From Streptomyces regalis (GTDB lineage: Bacteria > Actinomycetota > Actinomycetes > Streptomycetales > Streptomycetaceae): DNA of 64,000 nt. This document shows positions 7,484 through 16,490 of this stretch, in pieces; the stretch's first letter is position 1; the number at the start of each line of letters is the position of its first letter. The notes beneath the pieces are model-generated. The model worked only from the letters and a program-made list of their open reading frames with translations, was not told the DNA's origin and did not search any database. The stretch spans positions 28,326-92,325 of the forward strand of contig NZ_LLZG01000131.1 of assembly GCF_001509475.1 (NCBI RefSeq). The letters run 5' to 3'. A program made the position numbers and the translations under genes.

Positions 7484-8299
7484 TCAGTCGTGCCAGGCGC
7501 CGAAGTCCTCCAGGAGCCGCTGGAGGGGCTCGAAGACTCCCGGGGTGGCCGCCACCGCGAGGTCGCGTGACGGGCGCTCTCCGGGGCGTCCGCCGGTCAG
7601 GGCGCCCGCTTCCCGTGCGATCAGGTCGCCCGCGGCCACGTCCCAGGCGTTGAGGCCGCGCTCGTAGTAGCCGTCGAGGCGGCCCGCGGCCAGGTCGCAC
7701 AGGTCGATCGCGGCAGAGCCGCCGCGGCGGATGTCACGCAGGAGGGGGATCAGCCTCTGCGCGACGTCGGCCTGGTGGGTGCGGACCTCGGTGACGTAGT
7801 TGAAGCCGGTCGAGACCAGGGCCTGGTCCAGGGGTGCGGTGGGGCGGCAGCTGAGCCTGCGCTCGCCGTCCCGGAGTCCCGTGGCCCAGGCGCCGCCGCC
7901 GCGCACCGCGTGGTACGTCTCACCGCGCATCGGGGCCGCAACGACCCCGACGACCGTCTCGCCGTCCTGCTCGGCGGCGATGGAGACGGACCAAGTCGGC
8001 AGCCCGTACAGGTAGTTGACCGTGCCGTCGAGCGGGTCGATCACCCAGCGGATGCCGCTCGTGCCCTCGGTGGAGGCGCCCTCCTCGCCGAGGAAGCCGT
8101 CGTCCGGGCGGTGCTCGGAGATCAGGTCGGTGATCAGCTTCTCCGCCGCGATGTCCATCTCGGTGACCACGTCGATCGGGCTCGACTTGGTCGCGGCGAC
8201 CGCGAGGTCGGCCGGGCGGCCGTCGCGCAGCAGCTCGCCGGCGCGGCGGGCGGCCTCCCGGGCCAGCCTGAGCAGTTCCGAGTGCAAGGGGTCGGTCAC
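7484..8299 (-). CDS. suhB: Inositol monophosphatase family protein
   Basis: Dephosphorylates inositol-1-phosphate or a related sugar phosphate in a Mg-dependent reaction. It has 271 residues from GTG 8299, which is preceded by GAGGAG; the longer frame to 8680 reads into hemH. Metal-site motifs are visible: EMDIAAEKLI, GEEG (about 95), the signature WVIDPLDGTVNY (about 107-118) and the C-terminal LNAWDVAAGDLIAREAG with its Asp. The length is typical. In actinomycetes this family can supply inositol for mycothiol and phosphatidylinositol, or act as SuhB or CysQ-like; the substrate is inferred. It starts 8 bp after the ferrochelatase stop and so is second in that operon. Confidence 0.9.
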   Translation of the reverse strand: MTDPLHSELLRLAREAARRAGELLRDGRPADLAVAATKSSPIDVVTEMDIAAEKLITDLISEHRPDDGFLGEEGASTEGTSGIRWVIDPLDGTVNYLYGLPTWSVSIAAEQDGETVVGVVAAPMRGETYHAVRGGGAWATGLRDGERRLSCRPTAPLDQALVSTGFNYVTEVRTHQADVAQRLIPLLRDIRRGGSAAIDLCDLAAGRLDGYYERGLNAWDVAAGDLIAREAGALTGGRPGERPSRDLAVAATPGVFEPLQRLLEDFGAWHD

Positions 8300-8307
8300 G
8301 GGGCTCC

Positions 8308-9435
8308 TCACGCGTAGGGGCTGTCGGCGCCCGCAGCGGCGGGCTTGGGGGCGCGAGCCGGGCAGCAGCCGACCGGGCAGAGGTTGTGGTCGGCGCCGAG
8401 CGCGCCCAGAGCGCAGGGCGTGACCTCCTGACCGCGCTCCACGGCGGCGCGCTCCAGGACGAGGTCGCGGATCGCGGCGGCGAACCGCGGGTCGTCTCCG
8501 ACGGTGGCCGAGCGGCGCATCGGCAGGCCCAGCTCCTCGGCCTTGGCCTTGGCCTCCGTGTCGAGGTCGTAGAGGACCTCCATGTGGTCGGAGACGAAGC
8601 CGATGGGGGCGATCACGACCGCCGGTACCCCGGCCGCGTGCCGCTCCTCGAGGTGGTCGCAGATGTCGGGCTCCAGCCACGGGATGTGCGGGGCGCCGGA
8701 GCGGGACTGGTAGACGAGCTGCCAGGGGTGGTCGACGCCGGTGCGCTCGCGTACGGCGTCGGCGATCAGCTGCGCGACGTCCAGGTGCTGCTCGACGTAC
8801 GCGCCGCCGTCGCCCTGCTCCTCGACCGGGCCGGAGCTGTCCGCGGCTGCGGTCGGGATCGAGTGGGTCGAGAACGCGATGTGTGCGCCGTCCCGGACGT
8901 CCCCGGGAAGGTCGGCGAGGGACTCGACGACTCCGTCGATCATCGGCTCCAGGAAGCCCGGGTGGTTGAAGTAGTGCCGCAGCTTGTCGACCTTCGGCAG
9001 CTCCAGGCCCTCGGCCTCAAGGGCGGCGAGCGAGTCGGCGAGGTTCTCGCGGTACTGGCGGCAGCCCGAGTAGGAGGCGTAGGCGCTGGTGGCGAGGACG
9101 ATGATGCGGCGGCGGCCGTCGGCGACCATCTCGCGCAGGGTGTCCGTCAGGTACGGCGCCCAGTTGCGGTTGCCCCAGTAGATCGGCAGGTCCAGGCCGT
9201 GCTCGGCGAAGTGCTTGCGCAGGGCGTCGAGCAGGGCGCGGTTCTGGTCGTTGATGGGGCTGACGCCGCCGAACAGGAAGTAGTGTTCGCCGACTTCCTT
9301 CAGGCGTTCCTTGGGGATGCCCCGCCCGCGGGTGACGTTCTCCAGGAACGGGATCACGTCGTCCGGGCCCTCGGGGCCGCCGAAGGAGAGCAGGAGCAGG
9401 GCGTCGTAGGGGGTGGCATCGCGCGCGTCTGGCAT
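8308..9435 (-). CDS. hemH: Ferrochelatase (coproporphyrin III type)
   Basis: Inserts Fe(II) into a porphyrin at the end of heme synthesis. Actinobacteria use the coproporphyrin-dependent route, so the product is probably coproheme (CpfC-type) even though the gene is usually called hemH. The 375 residues begin [32 protein letters not shown] and the catalytic region with [14 protein letters not shown] follow, then [19 protein letters not shown] and [17 protein letters not shown]. Near the end are four Cys (341, 353, 357, 358) in [18 protein letters not shown], the layout of the [2Fe-2S] cluster ligands in this enzyme group. It is first in an operon with suhB and divergent from the MFS gene. Confidence 0.93.
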   Translation of the reverse strand: MPDARDATPYDALLLLSFGGPEGPDDVIPFLENVTRGRGIPKERLKEVGEHYFLFGGVSPINDQNRALLDALRKHFAEHGLDLPIYWGNRNWAPYLTDTLREMVADGRRRIIVLATSAYASYSGCRQYRENLADSLAALEAEGLELPKVDKLRHYFNHPGFLEPMIDGVVESLADLPGDVRDGAHIAFSTHSIPTAAADSSGPVEEQGDGGAYVEQHLDVAQLIADAVRERTGVDHPWQLVYQSRSGAPHIPWLEPDICDHLEERHAAGVPAVVIAPIGFVSDHMEVLYDLDTEAKAKAEELGLPMRRSATVGDDPRFAAAIRDLVLERAAVERGQEVTPCALGALGADHNLCPVGCCPARAPKPAAAGADSPYA

Positions 9436-9639
9436 GGGTCGATCCTGTCATTCGGTACTGACAGCCGGGAAACGGCGGGGTGACCACCCGGGTTCCCGGT
9501 TCGTCCGGCCAGGTGCGTCAGGGTCACCTAACTCGTAAGCTGTGACGGCTGTGCACGCGCCTTACTGGGTCGCTCTGAGCCGCCCTGAGTCGCCCCTGAG
9601 CCGCGCAGTCCCGCCACTTCCGCCTGACCGGAGACCCCC

Positions 9640-10878
9640 GTGCCGAGCCCCTACCGCGCCCTGTTCGCCGCCCCCGGCAGCAAGGCCTTCTCCGCCGCAG
9701 GCTTCCTCGGCCGGATGCCGCTGTCGATGATGGGCATCGGCGTGGTCACGATGGTCTCCCAGCTGACCGGGCGCTACGGCCTCGCCGGCGCCCTGTCGGC
9801 CACGATCGCGCTCGCCGCGGCGGTGGCGGGCCCGCAGGTCTCACGCCTGGTCGATCAGTACGGGCAGCGGCGGGTGCTCCGTCCGGCGACGCTGATCTCG
9901 CTGGCGGCAGGAGCCGGCCTGCTGTTGGCCGCGCACTACCGGTGGCCGGACTGGGTGCTGTTCGTGGCCTGCGTCGGCATCGGCTGCGTGCCCAGCGTCG
10001 GGGCGATGATCCGCGCCCGCTGGGCCGCGCTGTACCGAGGGACGCCTCAGCTGCACACCGCGTACTCCTTCGAGTCCGTGATCGACGAGGTGTGCTTCAT
10101 CTTCGGGCCGATCATCTCCATCGGCCTGTCCACGGCGTGGTTCCCGGAGGCCGGGCCGCTGCTCGCCGGCTGCTTCCTGGCCGTCGGCGTCTTCTGGCTG
10201 ACCGCACAGCGGGGCACCGAGCCCGCGCCGCATCCGCGCGAGCGCCAGGGCGGCAGCTCGGCCCTGCGCGCCGCGGGACTGCAGGTCCTGGTGGCCACCT
10301 TCGTGGCGACCGGAGCGATTTTCGGGTCCGTCGACGTCGTCACCGTGGCCTTCGCGGACGAGCAGGGGCACAAGGGCGCCGCGAGCGTGGTCCTCGCGCT
10401 GTACGCGGCGGGCTCCTGCGCGGCCGGCCTCGTCTTCGGGCTGATGCGCTTCACGGGGGCGCCCGAACCTCGCTGGCTGCTGGGCATATGCGCCATGGCC
10501 GTGAGTATGATCCCCCTCCTACTGGTCGGAAACTTGCCGTTTCTGGCCGTGGCGCTGTTCGTTGCGGGCATGGCCGTCGCTCCCACGATGATCACCACCA
10601 TGTCCCTGATCGAAGAGCACGTACCACGCGCGCAACTGACCGAGGGCATGACCTGGGTGAGCACCGGGCTCGCGGTCGGGGTCGCGCTCGGGTCCTCCGT
10701 GGCCGGCTGGGTGATCGACGAGGCCGGTGCGGGTGCCGGGTACGGGGTTCCGGCGGTGTCCGGGGCCGTCGCGGTCGCGGTGGGTTTCCTGGGGTATCGC
10801 CGGCTCAGCAGGCCGGCTCCGCGTCGGGGAGGCACCGTTGAGCAGCACAGCGAGCGGCAGGAACGGCACGTGGCGTAA
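9640..10878 (+). CDS. MFS transporter
   Basis: A 412-residue integral membrane protein with about 12 predicted segments, starting at GTG 9640 after CCGGAGA. The loop after TM2 reads SRLVDQYGQRRVLRPA, an MFS motif A-like stretch (D-x-x-G-x-R-R). A GAxxG-rich TM4-5 region (VGIGCVPSVGAMIRARWAAL) follows, and a long cytosolic loop around residue 190 contains EPAPHPRERQGG. It resembles the sugar- or drug-exporter MFS proteins of Streptomyces; the substrate cannot be inferred. The next gene, an FAD oxidase, starts 41 bp before its stop, so transport and the oxidase reaction may be linked. Confidence 0.85.
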   Translation: MPSPYRALFAAPGSKAFSAAGFLGRMPLSMMGIGVVTMVSQLTGRYGLAGALSATIALAAAVAGPQVSRLVDQYGQRRVLRPATLISLAAGAGLLLAAHYRWPDWVLFVACVGIGCVPSVGAMIRARWAALYRGTPQLHTAYSFESVIDEVCFIFGPIISIGLSTAWFPEAGPLLAGCFLAVGVFWLTAQRGTEPAPHPRERQGGSSALRAAGLQVLVATFVATGAIFGSVDVVTVAFADEQGHKGAASVVLALYAAGSCAAGLVFGLMRFTGAPEPRWLLGICAMAVSMIPLLLVGNLPFLAVALFVAGMAVAPTMITTMSLIEEHVPRAQLTEGMTWVSTGLAVGVALGSSVAGWVIDEAGAGAGYGVPAVSGAVAVAVGFLGYRRLSRPAPRRGGTVEQHSERQERHVA

Positions 10879-12157
10879 CTGGGGCGGCAATGTCGCCGCC
10901 CGCCCCGCGCGGGAGGTCGCTCCGGCCTCCGTCGAGGAGCTGTCCGCGGCGATACGCCGGGCCGCTGAGGACGGCCTGAAGGTGAAGGCGGTCGGCAGCG
11001 GACATTCCTTCACGTCCATTGCCGCCACCGACGGCGTGTTGATCCGCCCTCAACTGTTGACCGGCATCCGCAACATTGACCGGGACGCCATGACGGTCAC
11101 GGTCGAGGCCGGTACGCCGCTCAAGAGGCTCAACATGGCCCTGGCGCGCGAGGGCCTGTCGCTCACGAACATGGGCGACATCATGGAGCAGACGGTCTCG
11201 GGCGCCACCAGCACCGGCACGCACGGCACGGGCCGCGAGTCGGCCTCGATCGCCGCCCAGATCAAGGGACTGGAACTGGTCACGGCCGACGGCTCGGTGG
11301 TCACCTGCTCCGCGAAGGAGAACTCGGACGTCTTCGCAGCGGCCCGCATCGGCCTCGGCGCCCTGGGCATCGTCACCGCGATCACGTTCGCCGTGGAACC
11401 GATCTTCCTGCTCTCCGCGCGCGAGGAGCCGATGCCGTTCGACAAGGTCCTGGCGGACTTCGACGAACTGTGGGCCGAGAACGAGCACTTCGAGTTCTAC
11501 TGGTTCCCGCACACCGGCAACACCAACACCAAGCGCAACAACCGCAGCGCGGGCCCCGAGAAGCCGGTGCCGCAGCTGCAGGGCTGGTTCGAGGACGAGT
11601 TCCTCTCCAACGGCGTCTTCCAGGTGGCCCAGTGGGTCGGCCGCGCGGCGCCCGCCACGATCCCGGCGATCGCCCGGATCTCCAGCAAGGCGCTGTCCGC
11701 GCGGACCTACACGGACATCCCCTACAAGGTCTTCACATCACCACGCCGGGTGCGCTTCATGGAGATGGAGTACGCCGTTCCGCGCGAGGCCGTCGTCGAG
11801 ATGCTGCGCGAACTCAAGGCCATGGTCGACCGCTCCGGTCTCAGGGTCAGCTTCCCCGTCGAGGTGCGCACCGCCCCGGCCGACGACATCACGCTGTCCA
11901 CCGCCTCGGGCCGCGACAGCGCCTACGTCGCCGTCCACATGGCCAAGGGCACGCCGTACCAGCAGTACTTCACCGCCGCCGAGCGCATCTTCACCGCGCA
12001 CGAGGGCCGGCCGCACTGGGGCAAGGTGCACACGCGGGACGCCGAGTACTTCGCCCAGGTGTACCCGCGCTTCGGCGAGTTCACGGCGTTGCGGGACCGG
12101 CTCGATCCGGACCGCCGGTTCCAGAACGACTACCTGCGCAGGGTGTTGGGGGCGTAG
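10838..12157 (+). CDS. FAD-dependent aldono-lactone / alditol oxidase (ALO family)
   Basis: A 439-residue flavoprotein that oxidises a sugar lactone or polyol with oxygen as acceptor. I choose the TTG at 10838 (SSTASGRNGTWRNWGGN follows) because GGGGAGG lies six bases upstream; this overlaps the MFS gene by 41 bp. The FAD-binding domain has VKAVGSGHSFTSI, whose His is the usual site of covalent flavin attachment, and SGATSTGTHGTGR. The ALO domain ends with HWGKVHTRDAEYFAQVYPRFGEF and DPDRRFQNDYLRRVLG. Relatives include D-arabinono-1,4-lactone oxidase, L-gulonolactone oxidase and alditol oxidase; I cannot separate these by eye. Confidence 0.88.
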   Translation: MSSTASGRNGTWRNWGGNVAARPAREVAPASVEELSAAIRRAAEDGLKVKAVGSGHSFTSIAATDGVLIRPQLLTGIRNIDRDAMTVTVEAGTPLKRLNMALAREGLSLTNMGDIMEQTVSGATSTGTHGTGRESASIAAQIKGLELVTADGSVVTCSAKENSDVFAAARIGLGALGIVTAITFAVEPIFLLSAREEPMPFDKVLADFDELWAENEHFEFYWFPHTGNTNTKRNNRSAGPEKPVPQLQGWFEDEFLSNGVFQVAQWVGRAAPATIPAIARISSKALSARTYTDIPYKVFTSPRRVRFMEMEYAVPREAVVEMLRELKAMVDRSGLRVSFPVEVRTAPADDITLSTASGRDSAYVAVHMAKGTPYQQYFTAAERIFTAHEGRPHWGKVHTRDAEYFAQVYPRFGEFTALRDRLDPDRRFQNDYLRRVLGA

Positions 12158-12162
12158 CCCTA

Positions 12163-12184
12163 GATCGGCTCGATCCAGCCGATC
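12163..12184 (+). terminator. Short hairpin after the oxidase gene
   Basis: GATCGGCT (12163-12170) and AGCCGATC (12177-12184) form a perfect 8-bp stem with a 6-base loop, five bases past the oxidase stop. No T run follows, so termination strength is uncertain. Confidence 0.5.
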
Positions 12185-12620
12185 GCCCAACTGCGCAGCC
12201 AGGAGAGGTGCAGGCGAAAGCATCAGTTCCGTTTCCGACGTTTGCGTGAAGTACGCCACGTACAAGATCGGACAACCGCTCAACGGACGGCCGAGTCCCA
12301 CCCCTTGCCAGAAGTTGAGCGGCGCGCCAATCCACGCACGTGGCCCAAATGGAGTACTGTTGCGAGCCCTGGGTCCGGTCTCCCGCCAGGGCGTCCGTGG
12401 CCTTCAAGGACCGCCGTGAGGGGGCTAGTTGCACAGGGTGACGGAGTTGGTCACTTAGCGTTGCGAACAGGTAACCGTGCCATAACGGCGATCCAGGGCC
12501 CGTGCCCGACACGCCGGGCAACTCGGCAAGGTTGTGGCAGGCTGCACCCGGGCAGGCCACACTCGACTAGCGGAAGCAGCGACGCACGTGACGTCGGCAG
12601 GCACCACCCGGGAGGTCCCC
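12185..12620. other. Long leader/promoter region of sepH
   Basis: This 436-bp stretch contains no gene I accept. An inverted repeat GTGAC-N7-GTCAC occurs near 12438-12454. Two possible promoters, with -35-like TTGCGA followed 16 bases later by TAACGG and a downstream TAGCGG, lie in the last 200 bp. These are by-eye matches only. Confidence 0.4.
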
Positions 12621-13658
12621 ATGCCCGAACTGCGTGTCGTGGCCGTCTCAAATGACGGCACACGGCTGGTGCTGAAGGCTGCCGACGCAACGGAGTACAC
12701 GCTTCCGATCGACGAACGCCTGCGCGCCGCCGTGCGCGGCGACCGTCCCCGCCTCGGCCAGATCGAGATCGAGGTGGAGAGCCATCTCCGCCCCCGCGAC
12801 ATCCAGGCGCGTATACGCGCTGGTGCGACCGCGGAAGAGGTCGCCCAACTCGCCGGCATCCCCGTCGACCGCGTACGGCGCTTCGAGGGCCCCGTGCTCG
12901 CCGAGCGCGCCTTCATGGCCGAGCGGGCCCGCAAGACTCCCGTCCGCCGACCCGGCGAGAACGCCGCCGGGCCGCAGCTCGGTGAGGCCGTCCAGGAGCG
13001 GCTGCTGCTGCGCGGTGCCGACAAGGACACCGTCCAGTGGGACTCGTGGCGCCGGGACGACGGCACCTGGGAAGTGCTGCTGGTCTACATGGTGGCGGGC
13101 GAACCGCACTCGGCGAGCTGGACTTACGACCCGCCCCGGCGGCTCGTCCAGGCCGTCGACGAAGAGGCGCGCTCGCTGATCGGCGAGTCCGACGACCTCG
13201 CCGCGCCGGAGCCCAGCTTCCCGTTCGTACCGCGTATCGCCCGGCTCCCGCGCGAGCGTGGGATGGACCGTGCGCTCGAGAGCGCACGGCCGAGCCTGCC
13301 GGCCCAGGCCTCCGAGCCTGTCGAGGAGACCACGGAGGAACGGGACTCGCTGACCAGCCTGCTGGAGGCGGTACCCAGCTTCCGGGGCGACCTCGTGGTC
13401 CCGGAGCGCCCGGCGGAGCCGGACACGGAGGAACCCCCCGCCGAACCGGAGGCGGAGGAGCCTCCCGCCCCTGCCGCCTCGGCAGGTTCCGCCTACGCGG
13501 ACGTCCTCATGCCTCGCTCTGTCGGCAGCCACCGTGACCGCCTCATCGGCGCCACGGACCGCCAGGCCGAAGCGGACGGCGTCCGCCCCGGTCGCCGGGC
13601 CGCCGTCCCGAGCTGGGACGAGATCGTGTTCGGGACGCGCAGGAAGAAACAGGAGTAG
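12621..13658 (+). CDS. sepH: SepH, FtsZ-binding cell division protein (DUF3071)
   Basis: An actinobacterial division protein that in Streptomyces venezuelae binds FtsZ and promotes its assembly at future septa. ATG 12621 follows GGGAGG; the 345 residues match the known length of about 344. The N-terminal DUF3071 domain (1-about 210) starts PELRVVAVSNDGTRLVLKAADATEYTLPIDERLR and contains a helix-turn-helix-like segment DIQARIRAGATAEEVAQLAGIPVDRVRRFEGPVLAERAFMA (about 57-100). A WDSWRRDDGTWEVLLVY segment and a Pro/Glu-rich disordered linker (about 225-300) follow. The C-terminus VPSWDEIVFGTRRKK is the short conserved tail motif. The gene stands alone between terminators. Confidence 0.92.
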   Translation: MPELRVVAVSNDGTRLVLKAADATEYTLPIDERLRAAVRGDRPRLGQIEIEVESHLRPRDIQARIRAGATAEEVAQLAGIPVDRVRRFEGPVLAERAFMAERARKTPVRRPGENAAGPQLGEAVQERLLLRGADKDTVQWDSWRRDDGTWEVLLVYMVAGEPHSASWTYDPPRRLVQAVDEEARSLIGESDDLAAPEPSFPFVPRIARLPRERGMDRALESARPSLPAQASEPVEETTEERDSLTSLLEAVPSFRGDLVVPERPAEPDTEEPPAEPEAEEPPAPAASAGSAYADVLMPRSVGSHRDRLIGATDRQAEADGVRPGRRAAVPSWDEIVFGTRRKKQE

Positions 13659-13720
13659 GCAAGCAGGAGCAGGGCATCAGGAGCGGTCAGTCGTACGGCT
13701 GTCGATCCGCCCGTACGAGG

Positions 13721-13754
13721 ACGAGGGCCGCGCTGGTCGCAGCGCGGCCCTCGT
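13721..13754. terminator. Bidirectional terminator between sepH and the rhodanese gene
   Basis: A perfect 14-bp stem pairs 13721-13734 (ACGAGGGCCGCGCT) with 13741-13754 around a 6-base loop. It lies between the converging stops at 13658 and 13766. Confidence 0.8.
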
Positions 13755-13765
13755 GCTGCGACCGC

Positions 13766-14617
13766 CTACTGCGGATCCGGCCCCACAGCCACCGGTCGGG
13801 TCGGATCCGATGACCACTCCGACCATGAACCGACGTACAGGGCCGCCGGAATGCCCGCTACCGCCAGGGCCAGAACCTGGTGGGCGGCGGAGACGCCCGA
13901 ACCGCAGTACACGCCGACCTCCGTACCCTCGGACGCGCCCAGCGCCTTGAAGCGCGCCCCGAGTTCCTCGGCGGGCAGGAAGCGGCCGTCCGCGCCGACG
14001 TTGTCGTTCGTGGGGGCGGACACGGCGCCCGGGATGTGGCCGCCGACCGGGTCGATCGGCTCGACCTCTCCGCGGTACCGCTCCCCCGCTCGCGCGTCCA
14101 GGAGTACGCCCGACCGGGCGAGCGCAGCGGCGCCATCGGCGTCGAGAAGGCCCGTCGCCCCCGGCGTCGGCTCGAAGTCGCCCTCCGCCGCAGTCGGTAC
14201 CGACGTCTCCAGCGACCCCTGCCAGGCCGGCAACCCGCCGTCGAGGACCCGCACGTCCGGGTGACCCGTCCAGCACAGCAGCCACCACGCCCGGGCCGCC
14301 GCCCAGCCCTGCCCGCCGTCGTACACGACCACCGGCACCGACGACGACACGCCCGCCCGGCGCATCGCCGCGCCGAATTCGGCCAAGTCCGGCAAGGGGT
14401 GACGGCCGCGCGAACCGGGCGCGGAGGCCAGCTCCCGGTCCAGGTCGACGTAGACCGCGCCGGGGATGTGCCCGGCCCGGTACGCGGTCCGGCCGTCGAA
14501 CGGCGGCTCACCGGCCGCCTTGGCCACGGTCAGCTGCCAGCGGACATCGAGCAGCACCGGCGGGTTCTCGCCCGCCAGTTCGCTCGCGAGTTCGGATGCG
14601 GAGATGATGGCGTTCAT
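13766..14617 (-). CDS. sseA: Two-domain sulfurtransferase (rhodanese)
   Basis: Transfers sulfur from thiosulfate or 3-mercaptopyruvate to a thiol acceptor such as cyanide. It has 283 residues in two rhodanese domains. The N-terminal domain (about 8-125) has the CDC25-like HIPGAVYVDLD, but Asp in VVVYDGGQG replaces the catalytic Cys, as is normal for the inactive half. The C-terminal domain (about 155-280) has catalytic Cys238 in VYCGSGVSA; the loop CGSGVSA is of the thiosulfate type rather than the CG(S/T)GVT mercaptopyruvate type, a weak guide. The start is ATG 14617, with AAGG nine bases upstream; an in-frame ATG nine bases earlier has no room for a ribosome site. Convergent with sepH. Confidence 0.9.
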   Translation of the reverse strand: MNAIISASELASELAGENPPVLLDVRWQLTVAKAAGEPPFDGRTAYRAGHIPGAVYVDLDRELASAPGSRGRHPLPDLAEFGAAMRRAGVSSSVPVVVYDGGQGWAAARAWWLLCWTGHPDVRVLDGGLPAWQGSLETSVPTAAEGDFEPTPGATGLLDADGAAALARSGVLLDARAGERYRGEVEPIDPVGGHIPGAVSAPTNDNVGADGRFLPAEELGARFKALGASEGTEVGVYCGSGVSAAHQVLALAVAGIPAALYVGSWSEWSSDPTRPVAVGPDPQ

Positions 14618-14913
14618 GGCCACCATCCTTGCGCACGGGGTGGCCGCGTCGCCCGGCTCCGGTTACTCTGCCCGCCGGACAGGCCCGATCACGAGGCGTA
14701 CGGGATCGGGCACATGCTGTACAGCCGATCGACATCCGTCGGCAATCGCACGGAAACGGGCGGTAAATCGCACACCGGGCATCCTCCGGGCACCGGCCGT
14801 CGTGCGGCGGCGTGCCCGCAGCGCGCGCGGCCACCGGTGGTGCGAGCATCGGCTCGGGGGTCCGGACCACGGACGCGACGCGGCCAGCACGAGAGGCCGA
14901 GGAGAGAGTGACG

Positions 14914-15717
14914 ATGACCGAGGCACGGGGGTCGGCCGGCCCGAACGGCGCGACGCACGCCCGGCACGCGCCCGGCACGCCCTGCTGGGTGAGCCTGATG
15001 GTGCACGGACTGGCCGCGACCCAGGAGTTCTACGGAGCGCTGTTCGGCTGGGAGTTCCAGCCCGGCCCCCAGCAACTCGGCCCCTATGTGCGGGCCCTGC
15101 TCGACGGCCGTGAGGTGGCCGGCATCGGCCAACTGCCGCCCGACCGCCACCTCCCCATCGCCTGGACGCCCTACCTCGCCTCGGACAACGTGGACCTGAC
15201 CGCCGAGACGGTACGGCTGTGCGGCGGCACGGTCGGCGTGGGGCCGCTGGACGCCGCCGAGGCCGGCCGGTTGGCGATCTGTTCCGACCCCTCCGGCGCT
15301 GTCTTCGGCCTCTGGCAGGCGGCGTCCCACCTCGGCACGGACATCACGGGCGTGCCCGGCACCCCCGCCTGGAACGAGCTGCTGACCTTCGAGTCCATGA
15401 ACGTCGCCAAGTTCTACGAGACCGTGTTCGCCTACGAGGAGGAGCCGGTGGTCTCCGCCGACTTCGACTACGTCACCCTGCACATCGACGGCCGGCCGGT
15501 CGCCGGCATCCACGGCGTCGGCAACGCCCTGCCCCGCGACCGGGGCCCGCACTGGATGACGTACTTCGAAGTCGCCGACGTGGACGAGGCATTGGACCGG
15601 ATCGTCGACCTCGGCGGCCATGTCCTCGAAGCGGCCCACGACAGCGCCCACGGCCGCGTGGCGACGGTGGCGGACCCGGAGGGGGCCCGGTTCTCCCTGA
15701 TCCAGAATCCGCGCTGA
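14914..15717 (+). CDS. VOC-family (glyoxalase-like) protein with two domains
   Basis: A 267-residue protein starting at ATG 14914, nine bases after GAGGAG; an in-frame GTG six bases earlier is too close to the site. It holds two tandem VOC domains. The first (about 25-140) starts CWVSLMVHGLAATQEFYGALFGWEF and ends DPSGAVFGLWQA. The second (about 150-267) starts WNELLTFESMNVAKFYETVFAYEEE and ends DPEGARFSLIQNP. Such Streptomyces proteins are usually annotated as glyoxalase/bleomycin-resistance superfamily and include hydroxylases and isomerases. Metal ligands are not obvious and the substrate is unknown. It is convergent with the thymidine kinase gene, 56 bp apart. Confidence 0.82.
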   Translation: MTEARGSAGPNGATHARHAPGTPCWVSLMVHGLAATQEFYGALFGWEFQPGPQQLGPYVRALLDGREVAGIGQLPPDRHLPIAWTPYLASDNVDLTAETVRLCGGTVGVGPLDAAEAGRLAICSDPSGAVFGLWQAASHLGTDITGVPGTPAWNELLTFESMNVAKFYETVFAYEEEPVVSADFDYVTLHIDGRPVAGIHGVGNALPRDRGPHWMTYFEVADVDEALDRIVDLGGHVLEAAHDSAHGRVATVADPEGARFSLIQNPR

Positions 15718-15773
15718 CGGCGCTCAAGGACCGCTTGAGGCCGCCGGTCCGGAACAGCCGAACAGGGCCGCGC

Positions 15774-16421
15774 TCAGGCCGTCTGCACGGGCAGGACATC
15801 CGGAGACAGCGCCGCCGCCCGTGCGCTGGCCGCCGTCATGCGGCGCCGGTGGTGGCGGCGGCACAGGACCTCGTAGCCGACGGCGTCCGCCTGGTTGACG
15901 TCGCCGACGACGACCTGGGCGCCCTCGACGACCATCTCGCCGCCTATCGTGCGGGCGTTGTGCGTGGCGCGGGCGCCGCACCAGCACAGGGCCTCGACCT
16001 GGAGCACCTCGACCCGGTCGGCGAGTTCCACCAGGCGCTGGGAGCCGGGGAACAGCTTGGTGCGGAAGTCGGTGGTGATGCCGAAGGCGTAGACGTCGAG
16101 GCCCAGGTCGTCGACCACGCGCGCGAGTTGGTCGATCTGATTCGGCGCGAGGAACTGAGCCTCGTCGGCGATGACATAGTCCGCGCGGCCTCCCTGGGAG
16201 AGATGGTCGACGAGGTACGCGTACAGGTCCATGCCGTCCTCGACCTCCACCGCGTCCGTGACCAGGCCGAGCCGCGAGGAAAGCTTGCCCTCGCCCGCAC
16301 GGTCGTCGCGCGTGAAGATCATGCCCGCGAGGCCACGCGCCGAACGGTTGTGCTCGATCTGGAGAGCCAGCGTCGACTTCCCGCAGTCCATCGTTCCGGA
16401 GAAGAACACCAGCTCGGACAT
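15774..16421 (-). CDS. tdk: Thymidine kinase
   Basis: Phosphorylates thymidine to dTMP with ATP in the pyrimidine salvage pathway. The 215 residues include the P-loop GTMDCGKST (9-17), a Walker-B-like DEAQF at about 85-89, and the lasso and zinc region with CWCGARATHNAR and the C-terminal CRRHH, which gives four ligands typical of type II thymidine kinases. IGGEMVVEGAQVVVGD is the thymidine-binding stretch. The tail of about 25 residues is Ala/Arg-rich. The phosphodiesterase-like gene ends upstream at 16491, so the two may be co-transcribed with a 69-bp gap. Confidence 0.95.
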   Translation of the reverse strand: MSELVFFSGTMDCGKSTLALQIEHNRSARGLAGMIFTRDDRAGEGKLSSRLGLVTDAVEVEDGMDLYAYLVDHLSQGGRADYVIADEAQFLAPNQIDQLARVVDDLGLDVYAFGITTDFRTKLFPGSQRLVELADRVEVLQVEALCWCGARATHNARTIGGEMVVEGAQVVVGDVNQADAVGYEVLCRRHHRRRMTAASARAAALSPDVLPVQTA

Positions 16422-16490
16422 GGTGAGTTGAGCACCTTTCGGCGAAGAGATCGGTCGGGAGGACGACGTCCGGCGATGACGTGCAGGGCG

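Noticed and set aside
12081..12560. A minus-strand gene in the sepH leader
   Set aside because: The 159-codon frame overlaps the end of the oxidase gene, lacks a ribosome site and gives a product with no recognisable pattern.
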